Shown in pieces: positions 1-7,548 of a stretch of 35,364 bases of DNA; the first letter of the stretch is position 1, and every line of letters starts with the position of its first letter. The notes below the pieces were generated by a model, which ran no database searches, was not told the DNA's origin, and worked only from the letters and a program-made list of their open reading frames with translations. Origin of the DNA: Streptomyces diastatochromogenes. GTDB lineage: Bacteria; Actinomycetota; Actinomycetes; Streptomycetales; Streptomycetaceae. Where the stretch lies: NCBI GenBank assembly GCA_001418405.1, contig LIQL01000036.1, forward strand, positions 1-35,364, read 5' to 3'. The position numbers were made by a program, and so were the translations under genes.

Positions 1-231
1 AACCCCAGCGCCCCCTTCAGCCCCCGCACCAAGATCGGCACCGGCTGGGGCGGCTACAACGCCCTCGTCTCCACCGGCGACATCAACCTCGACGGCAAGA
101 CCGACTTCCTCGCCCGCGACACCAGCGGCCGCCTCTACGCCTACTACGGCACCGGCAACGCCACCAGCCCCTACCAGCCACGCGTCCAGATCGGCACCGG
201 CTGGAACATCTACACCAAGCTGTTCTCCTGA
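1..231 (+). CDS. FG-GAP/VCBS-repeat secreted protein, C-terminal fragment
   Basis: The window opens inside this gene; the last 76 codons are present, ending at TGA 229-231. Two copies of a beta-propeller-like repeat can be read. One contains GDINLDGKTDFLARDTSGRL, a calcium-binding type DxNxDGxxD loop followed by the 'LxARDxxGxLYxYxGTG' pattern common in Streptomyces secreted FG-GAP/VCBS proteins. The phrase IGTGW occurs twice, at the same place in each repeat. Such repeats usually form a propeller at the end of extracellular enzymes or peptidase-like proteins. The catalytic or N-terminal part lies outside the window, so the overall function cannot be stated. Confidence 0.8.
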   Translation, partial: NPSAPFSPRTKIGTGWGGYNALVSTGDINLDGKTDFLARDTSGRLYAYYGTGNATSPYQPRVQIGTGWNIYTKLFS

Positions 232-261
232 CCGACCGGCACACCCGGCGCAGGGCGAAGC

Positions 262-292
262 GGGGCCGCACCTCTCGGCGAGGTGCGGCCCC
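262..292. terminator. Bidirectional hairpin terminator
   Basis: A perfect 12-bp stem (GGGGCCGCACCT at 262-273 paired with 281-292) closes a 7-nt loop. It sits between two convergent genes, 30 nt after the stop of the VCBS gene and 25 nt from the stop of the ornithine cyclodeaminase-family gene, so it can serve both. There is no strong U tract, which is usual in Streptomyces. Confidence 0.75.
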
Positions 293-316
293 GTCCGCTG
301 CCGGGTCGCCGACGGC

Positions 317-1357
317 TCAGAACGTCTTGAGATCCGCGAGGCCGCGCACCGGAGTCCCGATCGCCCGGGCCCGGGCCCGCTCGCACACCGCGACGGCGGC
401 GGCGAGGTCCTGGGTGGCGGCGCCGATCGACTTGAACACGGTGACGTCGTCGGCCCGCCGGCGGCCCGGAACCTCCCCGGCCAGCAGTTGGGTCAGGGTG
501 GGCACGGCCGTGGCGGCAGCGTCGTCGCGCTCGCGCCAGGCGAGGACGTCGCCCGATTCCGCGGCGACCGTGCCCGCGGGGGCGTCGAAGACGACGGCGT
601 CGGCCCGGGCGAAGGTGGCGACGTCGATCTCCCGGCGGGAGGGCATGGTCGAGCCGATCGACACGACGTGCTGCCCGGGCTCGATCCACTCGCCGCGCAG
701 GGCGACCGGGCCGCCGGCACCGGTGTTGGTCGCCGCGACCACCACGTCCGCGCCGGTGACCGCGGCCCGTGCGGTGTCGACCGGCACCACGTCGAGGCCG
801 AGGGCGGCGCCCATCCGCGCGGCGAAGTCCGCGCGCCGGGCCGGCCGCGGGCTGAACACCTTGACCCGGGCGACCGGGCGCACGGCGGCCACCGCCGCCA
901 GATTGGTCTCCGCTTCGAGACCGGCCCCCAGGACGCCGACGGTCTCGGCGTCCTCGCGGGCCAGGTGCCTGGTCGCCACGCCCGAGGTGGCCCCGGTCCG
1001 GGCGGCCGTCAGGTAGGCGGCGTCGAGCACGCCGGTGACCGCGCCGGTCTTGAGGTCGCAGAGGACCACGAGGTAGCGGACGCCCCGCTCGAACGAGCCG
1101 TGGAGCATCTTGAGCCCGAGCACCCCGGCGCGGCCCATGATGGCCGGCATCACCCGGAGGAAGGTGCCCTCGACCGCCGCGTAGGACCGCGGCGGCAACG
1201 CCAACTGCGGCCCGGGGGCGTCGTGGAGCGCGGCCTCGACGGCGTCGACGACCGCTGCCATGTCGCAGGACCGCCGCACGTCGTCATCGCTCAGCAACAG
1301 GGTCGGACCGTCCGGATGTGCGTCGCCGTCCACGGACGGGACCTGGTGCAGTTCCAT
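317..1357 (-). CDS. Ornithine cyclodeaminase/mu-crystallin family protein
   Basis: 346 aa, read from ATG at 1357 with a GGAG ribosome site about 8 nt upstream (GTGAGGAGAAGC before the ATG). The frame stays open far upstream of this ATG, but that part is arginine/proline-rich and is not protein-like. The family fold is clear: N-terminal LLSDDDVRR, then RVMPAIM and GLKMLHG, the segment TGAVTGVLDAAYLTAARTGA typical of the family, and a Rossmann NAD(P) site around VGVLGAGLEAETNLAAV. Known members include ornithine cyclodeaminase, alanine dehydrogenase of the archaeal type, ketimine reductases and enzymes making unusual amino acids; the sequence alone does not decide the substrate. It is divergent from a TetR regulator with an operator-like palindrome between them, so repression by that TetR is likely. 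Confidence 0.85.
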   Translation of the reverse strand: MELHQVPSVDGDAHPDGPTLLLSDDDVRRSCDMAAVVDAVEAALHDAPGPQLALPPRSYAAVEGTFLRVMPAIMGRAGVLGLKMLHGSFERGVRYLVVLCDLKTGAVTGVLDAAYLTAARTGATSGVATRHLAREDAETVGVLGAGLEAETNLAAVAAVRPVARVKVFSPRPARRADFAARMGAALGLDVVPVDTARAAVTGADVVVAATNTGAGGPVALRGEWIEPGQHVVSIGSTMPSRREIDVATFARADAVVFDAPAGTVAAESGDVLAWRERDDAAATAVPTLTQLLAGEVPGRRRADDVTVFKSIGAATQDLAAAVAVCERARARAIGTPVRGLADLKTF

Positions 1358-1575
1358 GCTTCTCCTCACGGGACGAAGGGGACCGTGCGGCGTCGTCAGC
1401 GGCGCTGCGGGCGGGCTCGGCCCGGACGGGAGCGTCCGCGACGGCGCCGGGTCCGCGGGATTCCCCACCACCTCGCTCCCAACAGCCTGAGAAGGGCCGT
1501 GACTTGAGCGTCTGTCGTCGGTCCGTGCTCGGGCGGCGCCGGTGGCGGGGCGGTTGGCGCCTTGGACCCGTCGCG

Positions 1576-1606
1576 AGCGTAACACGGGTTTGTGACCACT
1601 GGTCAC
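1576..1606. promoter_or_regulatory. Putative TetR operator over the ornithine cyclodeaminase promoter
   Basis: GTGACCA-C-TGGTCAC (1592-1606) is a perfect 15-bp inverted repeat in the intergenic region shared with the divergent TetR gene. On the minus strand a TACGCT sequence (1581-1576) could be the -10 element, which puts the palindrome across the -35/spacer region, the usual place for a repressor site. That TetR binds here is inferred from position and symmetry. Confidence 0.5.
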
Positions 1607-1678
1607 TAATATGGGGCAGGTCGGCGCGGGCCCGCACCGCGGTCCGTTCCGGACAGGGGTCTCGTTACAGTCCTGACC

Positions 1679-2257
1679 ATGGATGACGCCGCGACCACGC
1701 GAAACCGCCCGGGACGCCCCGCCCAGCTCAGCCGCGAGCGGATCGTCGATGCCGCGCTCTCGACCGGGAACCTCGACGCGCTGACCATGCGGGAGCTCGC
1801 CGCCCGCCTGACGGTGTCCCACTCGGCGCTCTACCGCTGGGTCAAGAACCGCGAGGAACTGTTCGACCTCATCAGCGAGGTCGTGATCGAGCGCATCCTG
1901 CCCACCGACGGCCCGCCCCGGCGCCGCTGGCGCCCGTGGCTCGGCGACGTGGCACGGGCCATGCACCAGCACTTCCTCGCCGTGCCCGGCTACGCCACCC
2001 GCATCTCCCGACCGCACCGCCACACCGCGGCTTCCTTCGGCCGGTTGCGGACGGAGGTCGTCACCGCCTTCATCAACGCCGGGGTCCGCCCCGACCTGGC
2101 CGAGCAGAGCTGGTACATCTTCATCACCTCGGTCGTCAGCTGGCTCGCCACCCAGGAGAACCCGCTCGAACTCGGCCACGCCGCCCCGCGCTTCGAGCTC
2201 TTCCTCGACGTCCTGCTGCGCGGCCTGCCCGCACGGGAACCGGACGCGGGGCGATGA
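1679..2257 (+). CDS. TetR-family transcriptional regulator
   Basis: 192 aa. The N-terminal helix-turn-helix is typical: RERIVDAALSTGNLDALTMRELAARLTVSHSALYRWVKNREELF, about residues 18-62, with the family's LYRWVKNREEL recognition-helix end. The C-terminal ligand domain is not assignable to a substrate class. There is no Shine-Dalgarno sequence ahead of the ATG. A TACAGT -10-like element at 1666-1671 ends 7 nt before the ATG, so the mRNA may be leaderless. It is divergent from the ornithine cyclodeaminase-family gene, which it probably represses through the palindrome at 1592-1606. Confidence 0.88.
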   Translation: MDDAATTRNRPGRPAQLSRERIVDAALSTGNLDALTMRELAARLTVSHSALYRWVKNREELFDLISEVVIERILPTDGPPRRRWRPWLGDVARAMHQHFLAVPGYATRISRPHRHTAASFGRLRTEVVTAFINAGVRPDLAEQSWYIFITSVVSWLATQENPLELGHAAPRFELFLDVLLRGLPAREPDAGR

Positions 2258-2706
2258 CCGGGACCCCGGGCCGCCCCGTCCCGCAATTCCCCGGTCACCT
2301 TTCGCGTTTCGCGTGATTGCGCACTTCACATGATATCGATGTGTTATCGGAAGAGGATTTTCCGGAGAACGTCGAGTGGTCCGGGATTCCCGCTCCGGGA
2401 GTAATTCCCGAACCCCAATTCCCACTTGTCGCGTCGTAACGCCTATGCCAGCGTGAGTGACACTCCGCCGCCTGGAGATCACGGCAACCATGCCGTATGG
2501 CCTGGACGGTCAACCCTAACGGATGTGCGCATTCACGCCACTTCCGTGTCGGGTGTTTCGCGTTCCGGCCAGCCATGTCGAGGATTTCCTTTTCCCGCGT
2601 GGACATCCGGCGGTGCATTTCGGGAAAGGGTGGGAACGACAGTGGAGCGTCGAAGAGGCAGCAGAAGAGCCGTGCCGGACCGCTCGGTCGCCTCGGCAGG
2701 CACCCG
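2258..2706. other. 449-nt intergenic region, comparatively AT-rich
   Basis: No convincing gene on either strand. The open frames that cross it have unnatural compositions and lack ribosome sites. About 2310-2440 is clearly richer in A/T than its surroundings and holds an inverted repeat, CACAT-N7-ATGTG (2327-2343), with GATATC in its centre. It probably contains the promoter of the SulP gene. Confidence 0.5.
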
Positions 2707-4437
2707 ATGAACCCCGGTCGGGGGCGGCCGACGCGTCTGGTCCGGGTGGGCCGGCGCAGGATCTCCCAACTCCTGCCGGACCGGGCCGATCTCGCAGCGC
2801 TGCGCCGGGCCCCGCGCAAGGACGTCTTCGCCGGACTGACCGTCGCGGTGGCGGCCCTGCCGCTGTCCATCGGGTTCGGGGTGGCGTCCGGACTGGGCGC
2901 CCGGGCGGGGCTGGTCACCGCCGTGGTCGCCGGCTGCCTGGCCGCCGTGTTCGGTGGCGCCCGCCTCCAGATCACCGGGCCGAGCGGCGTGATGGCCGTG
3001 GTGCTCGCACCGATCGCCGCGGCGCACGGAACGCCCGGCGTGCTCACCACCGGGCTGCTCACCGGACTGCTGCTCCTCGGGCTCTCGTTGGGGCGGGCCA
3101 GCCGGTACATGCGGTGCGTGCCCACGCCGGTCGTGAAGGGCTTCATCCTCGGTGCGGCCGTCGTGATCATCGCGCAGCAGGTGCCGCCGGCGCTGGGTCG
3201 GCACGTTCCGCACGGCGAGGCCGTCGCGGCCAGCGCGCTCGGCGCCCTGCGCGCCTTCTGCTCCGATCCGAACTGGCCGGCGCTGGGCATCACGGTGGGC
3301 ACGTTGCTGGTCTGCCTGTGCGGGGCCCGGCTCCGACCGGCCGTCCCGTTCCCGCTGTTGGCGGTCGCCGCGGCCACCGTCGTCGCCGAGGTCGCCCGGC
3401 TCCCGCTGGCCCGGATCGGGCACCTGCCGACCAGCCTGCCGACGCCCTCCCCGGGCTTCCTGGTTCCCGGGGAGGTCCTCGCGCTGCTGCCCACGGCGGT
3501 CACGGTCACGGTCCTGGTGGCGTTGGAGTCGCTGATGACCGCGGCCGCGGCGGACGCGCTGAGCGGCCGGGAACGCCACGACGGCCAACGGGTCCTGTTC
3601 GGCCAGGGCCTGGCCAACCTGGCCGTCCCGTTCTTCGGCGGGGTGGCCGCCACCGGCACCGTCTGCCGCACCGCCATCAACGTCCGCTCCGGGGCGGTCT
3701 CCCAACTGGCGGCGCTGACGAACGCCGCCGTGGTGGCGCTCGTCGTCCTCGTCGCCGCTCCCCTGGTGTCCGCGGTGCCGCTGGCGGCGCTGGCCGGCGT
3801 CCTGATCGCCACGGCGACCCGCATGATCGACGTCGCCGCGCTGCGCGCCCTCGGTCGGGTCGGGCGCGGACAGGCCGCGATCGCCGCGCTCACCGGGGCG
3901 CTCACCCTGACCGTCGACCTCGTCACGGCGGTGCTCACCGGGACCGCCCTGGCGGTGGTCCTGGCGCTGCGCACGGTGGCCGCGTCCGCCCGCGTCGATC
4001 AGGTGTGGGTGCCGGTCCAAAGGGCCCCGCACACCGGGACCGGGCCGGCGCCGGCCACACCGGACGCCCAGATCGCGGTGCACCGCTTCGCCGGCCCGCT
4101 GCTGTTCACCACTGCCGACCGGGTGCTGCGGCCGGTGTTCGCGGCGCGGGGCCGGGCAGTGGTCCTCGACCTCGAACGGGTCACCGGTCTGGACACCACG
4201 GCCATCCTGACGCTGGCCGACGTCATCGACCACCACCTACGGCGGGGCGCCGTGGTCCACCTGTCCGGGGTCTCGGATCCGCACCGCGCGCACCTCGACG
4301 CTCTGGGCGTACTGGGCAAACTGCCGCCGGGCGCGCTCTGTACGACCGTCGCCGAGGCAGTCGCCCACGCCCGGGCGCAGTTGCACCCGGTCACGCCCGC
4401 CGCCCAGGAAGGGCCCTCCTCGCACCCGCAGGTCTGA
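2707..4437 (+). CDS. SulP-family anion transporter with C-terminal STAS domain
   Basis: 576 aa from ATG 2707. The frame is open further upstream, but the added 70 residues do not resemble protein and family members begin near here. A SulP membrane domain with ten or more hydrophobic segments starts at KDVFAGLTVAVAALPLSIGF and carries the signature QITGPSGVMAVV. A STAS domain follows (about residues 455-555): AVHRFAGPLLFTTADRV then VLDLERVTGLDTTAILTL, the usual nucleotide-binding/regulatory cap. SulP proteins import sulfate, bicarbonate or dicarboxylates. No sulfate-assimilation gene or carbonic anhydrase is adjacent, so the substrate is open. Its stop lies 42 nt from the convergent beta-lactamase gene. 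Confidence 0.9.
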   Translation: MNPGRGRPTRLVRVGRRRISQLLPDRADLAALRRAPRKDVFAGLTVAVAALPLSIGFGVASGLGARAGLVTAVVAGCLAAVFGGARLQITGPSGVMAVVLAPIAAAHGTPGVLTTGLLTGLLLLGLSLGRASRYMRCVPTPVVKGFILGAAVVIIAQQVPPALGRHVPHGEAVAASALGALRAFCSDPNWPALGITVGTLLVCLCGARLRPAVPFPLLAVAAATVVAEVARLPLARIGHLPTSLPTPSPGFLVPGEVLALLPTAVTVTVLVALESLMTAAAADALSGRERHDGQRVLFGQGLANLAVPFFGGVAATGTVCRTAINVRSGAVSQLAALTNAAVVALVVLVAAPLVSAVPLAALAGVLIATATRMIDVAALRALGRVGRGQAAIAALTGALTLTVDLVTAVLTGTALAVVLALRTVAASARVDQVWVPVQRAPHTGTGPAPATPDAQIAVHRFAGPLLFTTADRVLRPVFAARGRAVVLDLERVTGLDTTAILTLADVIDHHLRRGAVVHLSGVSDPHRAHLDALGVLGKLPPGALCTTVAEAVAHARAQLHPVTPAAQEGPSSHPQV

Positions 4438-4479
4438 GGAGCCCGGGGCCGGTGGGAGCGCGCGGCGTCCGTCGGGACG

Positions 4480-5397
4480 TCACTCGCCGGGGGCGAGGGC
4501 GCGCGCGACGATCCGCGCCGCGTCCGCGATGAGCGCGTTGTCCACGGGGGCGTCCTTGGCGTCCTTCGACGTCAGCACGGCCAGCACGATCGGCGTCTGC
4601 CTGGTCGTCCAGGCGACGCCGACGTCATTGGCGGAGGCGTAGTCACCGGTGCCCGTCTTGTCGCCGACGACCCAGTCGTGCGGCAGGCCGGCGCGGAAGC
4701 GTTCCCCGCTGGTGGTGTTGCCCTTCAGCCAGGTCACGAGGTGCTCGCGAGCGGCGGGGTCGAGGGCCCGGCCCACCGTCAGGCGCCCGTAGCTCGTGCC
4801 GAGCGCCTCCGGGGTGGTGGTGTCGCGCAGGTCGCCGGGTACGGCGTCGTTGAGTTCGGTCTCCCAGCGGTCGAGCCGGCTCTCCCGGTCGCCGATCGAA
4901 CGGAAGAACCGGGTGAGGCCGGCGGGGCCGCCGATCTGCCGCAGCAGGAGGTTGGCCGCGGTGTTGTCGCTGTACTGGATGGCGGCGGCGCACAGGTCGC
5001 CCACCGCCATGCCGGTGTCCACGTGCACCGCGGTCCTCGGGGAGTTCGCGAGGAGGTCCGCCGGCGGGTAGTGGATCACCTTGTCCAACGGTGCGCACCG
5101 CGCGTGGTCGCGGAGGATCGCGGCGGCCGCGACCGTCTTGAAGGTCGAGCACATCGCGAACCGCTCGCGCGCCCGATGGGCGACGACCTGGCCGGTGCGG
5201 GCGTTGCGGGCGTAGACGCCCAGGCGCGCCGCGTACCGCCGTTCGAGTTCCTGCAACTCGCTCTCGAAGCTGCGCAGTTGGCGGGAGGTGGCGGCCGAGG
5301 CGACGGACGGCGCGGCGGTGGCGGCGAGCACGGCGGTGGAGGCGGCGAGGCCGGCCTTGAGCAGGCCGCGTCGGGGCAGCGGGGTGGCACGGGTCAT
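4480..5397 (-). CDS. bla: Class A beta-lactamase, probably Tat-exported
   Basis: 305 aa from ATG 5397, with GGGAG upstream. All class A motifs are present: S84-TFK87 (Ambler S70/K73), S143-D-N145 (SDN130), E179-TELN (E166 with N170), and K247-T-G (KTG234). A cysteine directly precedes the active-site serine, but no partner is seen at the position equivalent to 238. The N-terminus PRRGLLKAGLAASTAVLAA followed by SVASA-A looks like a twin-arginine signal peptide with a signal peptidase site near residue 35. The enzyme hydrolyses the beta-lactam ring outside the membrane. It is divergent from a LysR activator and a BlaB-like gene, the arrangement known for Streptomyces cacaoi blaL, so penicillin-linked induction through them is likely. 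Confidence 0.95.
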   Translation of the reverse strand: MTRATPLPRRGLLKAGLAASTAVLAATAAPSVASAATSRQLRSFESELQELERRYAARLGVYARNARTGQVVAHRARERFAMCSTFKTVAAAAILRDHARCAPLDKVIHYPPADLLANSPRTAVHVDTGMAVGDLCAAAIQYSDNTAANLLLRQIGGPAGLTRFFRSIGDRESRLDRWETELNDAVPGDLRDTTTPEALGTSYGRLTVGRALDPAAREHLVTWLKGNTTSGERFRAGLPHDWVVGDKTGTGDYASANDVGVAWTTRQTPIVLAVLTSKDAKDAPVDNALIADAARIVARALAPGE

Positions 5398-5434
5398 GTG
5401 CGGAGGTCTCCCGGTTCGTCGTGGTGCGGTCCGC

Positions 5435-5459
5435 GGAGCCCCGTTCGCGCGGGGGCTCC
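5435..5459. promoter_or_regulatory. Hairpin in the beta-lactamase leader
   Basis: GGAGCCCC (5435-5442) pairs with GGGGCTCC (5452-5459) across a 9-nt loop, 38 nt upstream of the bla start codon. If bla transcription starts near 5470-5480, this lies in the 5' untranslated region and could affect stability or translation. The role is unknown. Confidence 0.4.
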
Positions 5460-5509
5460 GGTGACGCACAGCGAAGCAGCAGAGCTCCACCCATGTCCAA
5501 GAGTGAACT

Positions 5510-5538
5510 TTGAATGCGTCATAACTTATTGGTATGAC
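5510..5538 (+). promoter_or_regulatory. blaA promoter overlapping a LysR box
   Basis: TTGAAT (-35, 5510-5515), a 17-bp spacer and TATGAC (-10, 5533-5538) place transcription start close to the GTG at 5545, i.e. a leaderless mRNA. The same stretch holds the inverted repeat GTCATA (5518-5523) / TATGAC (5533-5538), which contains the LysR consensus T-N11-A (T5522, A5534). A LysR protein bound here would cover its own -10 and could activate bla on the other strand. Confidence 0.6.
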
Positions 5539-5544
5539 TGCGGG

Positions 5545-6537
5545 GTGGACCTCCTCGCACACCTGGAGGCGTACGTCGCGGCCGTCGACGAGGCGAGCTT
5601 CTCGCGCGCCGCCGAACGCCTCGGCATCGCCCAACCGCTCCTCAGCCGGCGCATCAAGACGCTGGAAGCGCACTTCGAGGGCCAGCTGTTCGACCGTTCG
5701 CGGCGTCAGGTCGCGACCACCGAAATGGGCGTCCTCCTGCTGCCGTACGCCCGCGACGTGCTGGACCGGGCCCAGCGGCTGCGGCACGTGGCCCGGTCGG
5801 CCCGGCAGTCGGCGGTGCGCGCGGTCGGCGTGCCGGCGGACTGCGGTCCGGCCGCGCTGGCACGGGTGATCCGCGCGGGCACCGAGCACGGCACGACGTT
5901 CGCCGTGCGGGAGCTCCCACCGGACGAACGCGAGGCGGGCCTGGCCGATGCGTCGTTGGCGTACGCGCTGGTGCGGGTGCCGCCGGAGAGCGCCGCGCTG
6001 CGGGTACCGCTCGGTCTGGCGTCCGCGCCCGCGGAGGCAGCCGGCGGCGGGCGGCCGGAGTCCGCGGCGGGCCGACCGCGGGCGCGCCGCCGGGCGGTGC
6101 ATCTGGAGGACCTGCGGCCACGGCGCGGGACCGGTGCCCGGCCCGGCCGCCCGGCGGCCGTGCCGGTCCTCACCACGGTGGAGGACCACGCCCCGTACGC
6201 CCAGGACCGGCTGCGCCGGGCCGTCGCGCGGGCGGGGCTGCCGGAGAGCACGGTCCGGCCGGCCGGACCGATGGCGAGCGCGCTCGCCGAGACCCTGGCC
6301 GGACAGCTGACGCTGCTGTGCACCGAGACGTTCGCCCGTCGGCACGGGGCGAGTTGGGCACCGCTGGGCGACGCCGCGCTGCACCGGGGGTACGAGCTGC
6401 GCGCCGCGCGCCGGGACCCGGAGGCGGCGCGGGTGCCGCACTGGTTGGCCGCGTTGTTGGCGGCCGCGGTCGGCGCCGAGCCGGCCGCCGGGTCCGCGGG
6501 CGAGGACGGGCCGTCCCGTTTGGCGGCCCGCGGATGA
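5545..6537 (+). CDS. blaA: LysR-family activator of the beta-lactamase gene (BlaA-like)
   Basis: 330 aa from GTG 5545, chosen because the LysR N-terminus begins exactly there (DLLAHLEAYVAAVDEASFSR). A winged helix-turn-helix follows, with AAERLGIAQPLLSRRIKTLE as the recognition region (about 22-41). The effector domain is divergent and rich in Ala/Arg/Pro. It lies divergently next to a class A beta-lactamase and overlaps a penicillin-recognising-type gene by 4 nt (ATGA). Known biology: in Streptomyces cacaoi, BlaA is a LysR-type protein needed for induction of blaL and of itself. The assignment rests on fold and gene order. The promoter overlaps a T-N11-A palindrome, which suggests autoregulation. 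Confidence 0.85.
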   Translation: MDLLAHLEAYVAAVDEASFSRAAERLGIAQPLLSRRIKTLEAHFEGQLFDRSRRQVATTEMGVLLLPYARDVLDRAQRLRHVARSARQSAVRAVGVPADCGPAALARVIRAGTEHGTTFAVRELPPDEREAGLADASLAYALVRVPPESAALRVPLGLASAPAEAAGGGRPESAAGRPRARRRAVHLEDLRPRRGTGARPGRPAAVPVLTTVEDHAPYAQDRLRRAVARAGLPESTVRPAGPMASALAETLAGQLTLLCTETFARRHGASWAPLGDAALHRGYELRAARRDPEAARVPHWLAALLAAAVGAEPAAGSAGEDGPSRLAARG

Positions 6538-7469
6538 GCGCCGGCCCGGCCCCCCGACCGGTCTGCGTCGCCGACGACGCGGAACTCTTCGACGTCGCCG
6601 AGACGATCGCCGCGGAGTGGGCGGCCGTCGGCGTCCGGGGGGCGTTCCTGGCCCGGCACGTCGACACCGGTGAGCAACTCGGCTTCGACGTCGACGCGTC
6701 GGTGCCGCTCGCCTCGGTGGCCAAGGTTCCGCTGGCCCTCGTCGCGCTCGACCGGATCGCGACCGGGGAGCTCGACGCGGCACGGCCGGTGGTCGTCGAT
6801 CCCGCCACGAGCAGCGTCGGGCCCACCGGCCTGGCGGCGTTCCGGCACCCGGCCACCGTCGCCGTCGGCGACCTGCTGCTGTCGATGCTGACGGTGAGCG
6901 ACAACGCCGCCGCCGACGCGGTCTTCGACCTCGTGCCGGCCGCGGAGGTCGACGCCCGGCTGCGCGCGTGGGGCTGCACCGGCATCCGCGTGCGGCACCG
7001 GCTGAACCGCATGTACGAGTGCGCCGCCGGCGCCGCCGGCAACGACTTCTCGCTCGCGCTGGAGTTGGCGATCCGCGACGACCGCTCGGGACAGCACAGC
7101 ATCGAGACGCTGGACCCGGCGCACGCCAATGCCGGCACCGCCACCGGCCTGGTCGACCTGCTGCAACGGGTGTGGCGGGACGACGTGGGCCGTCCCGACG
7201 CCTGTGCGGAGCTGCGCCGCATGATGGGACGGCAGCTCTTCCGCCACCGGCTGGCGAGCGAACTCCAGTCGGACACCCTGCGGGTGAGCGGCAAGACGGG
7301 CACCTTCCTGCACCTGCGGCACGAGATCGGGGTGGTGGAGTCCGAGGCCGGCGACCGGGTGGCGATGGCCGCCCTCACCCGGTCCGACCGCCGTGCCAAC
7401 CTCGCACCAGACATCGACCTCGCCATCGGCTGGGGCGCCCGGCGCGCCTTCGAGGCACTGCGGCGCTGA
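6534..7469 (+). CDS. blaB: BlaB-like cytosolic penicillin-recognising-type protein
   Basis: 311 aa. ATG 6534 overlaps the blaA stop (ATGA), which indicates translational coupling. It has the serine beta-lactamase fold motifs S61-VAK64, S122-D-N124 and S252-GKTGT, but no recognisable ExxLN omega-loop glutamate and no signal peptide, so it should stay in the cytoplasm. Known biology: the S. cacaoi BlaB protein has this mix of motifs, is required for full beta-lactamase induction and is not itself a detectable penicillin-binding enzyme. I infer the same role here, perhaps as sensor of a cytosolic cell-wall or beta-lactam signal. An active cytosolic serine hydrolase is the alternative. Confidence 0.8.
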   Translation: MSAGPAPRPVCVADDAELFDVAETIAAEWAAVGVRGAFLARHVDTGEQLGFDVDASVPLASVAKVPLALVALDRIATGELDAARPVVVDPATSSVGPTGLAAFRHPATVAVGDLLLSMLTVSDNAAADAVFDLVPAAEVDARLRAWGCTGIRVRHRLNRMYECAAGAAGNDFSLALELAIRDDRSGQHSIETLDPAHANAGTATGLVDLLQRVWRDDVGRPDACAELRRMMGRQLFRHRLASELQSDTLRVSGKTGTFLHLRHEIGVVESEAGDRVAMAALTRSDRRANLAPDIDLAIGWGARRAFEALRR

Positions 7470-7548
7470 CGCCCGGCCCGACGTGGGCGGCGGGCATCCG
7501 CCGCGTTCTGAGTAAGATCCCCGTGTTCAGGGGGAGGGCGGGTTCAGC

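Noticed and set aside
1358..2491. N-terminal extension of the ornithine cyclodeaminase-family frame on the minus strand
   Set aside because: The frame is open for a further 378 codons, but the product is Arg/Pro/Gly-rich, runs antisense through the clear TetR gene, and a good ribosome site marks ATG 1357.
2497..2706. Longer start for the SulP transporter
   Set aside because: The extra 70 residues are unlike SulP N-termini and lie in the AT-rich intergenic stretch.
2523..4532. 669-codon frame on the plus strand in another frame of the SulP gene
   Set aside because: Its composition is Arg/Gly/Pro-rich with no domain; it is a product of third-position GC bias over the real gene.
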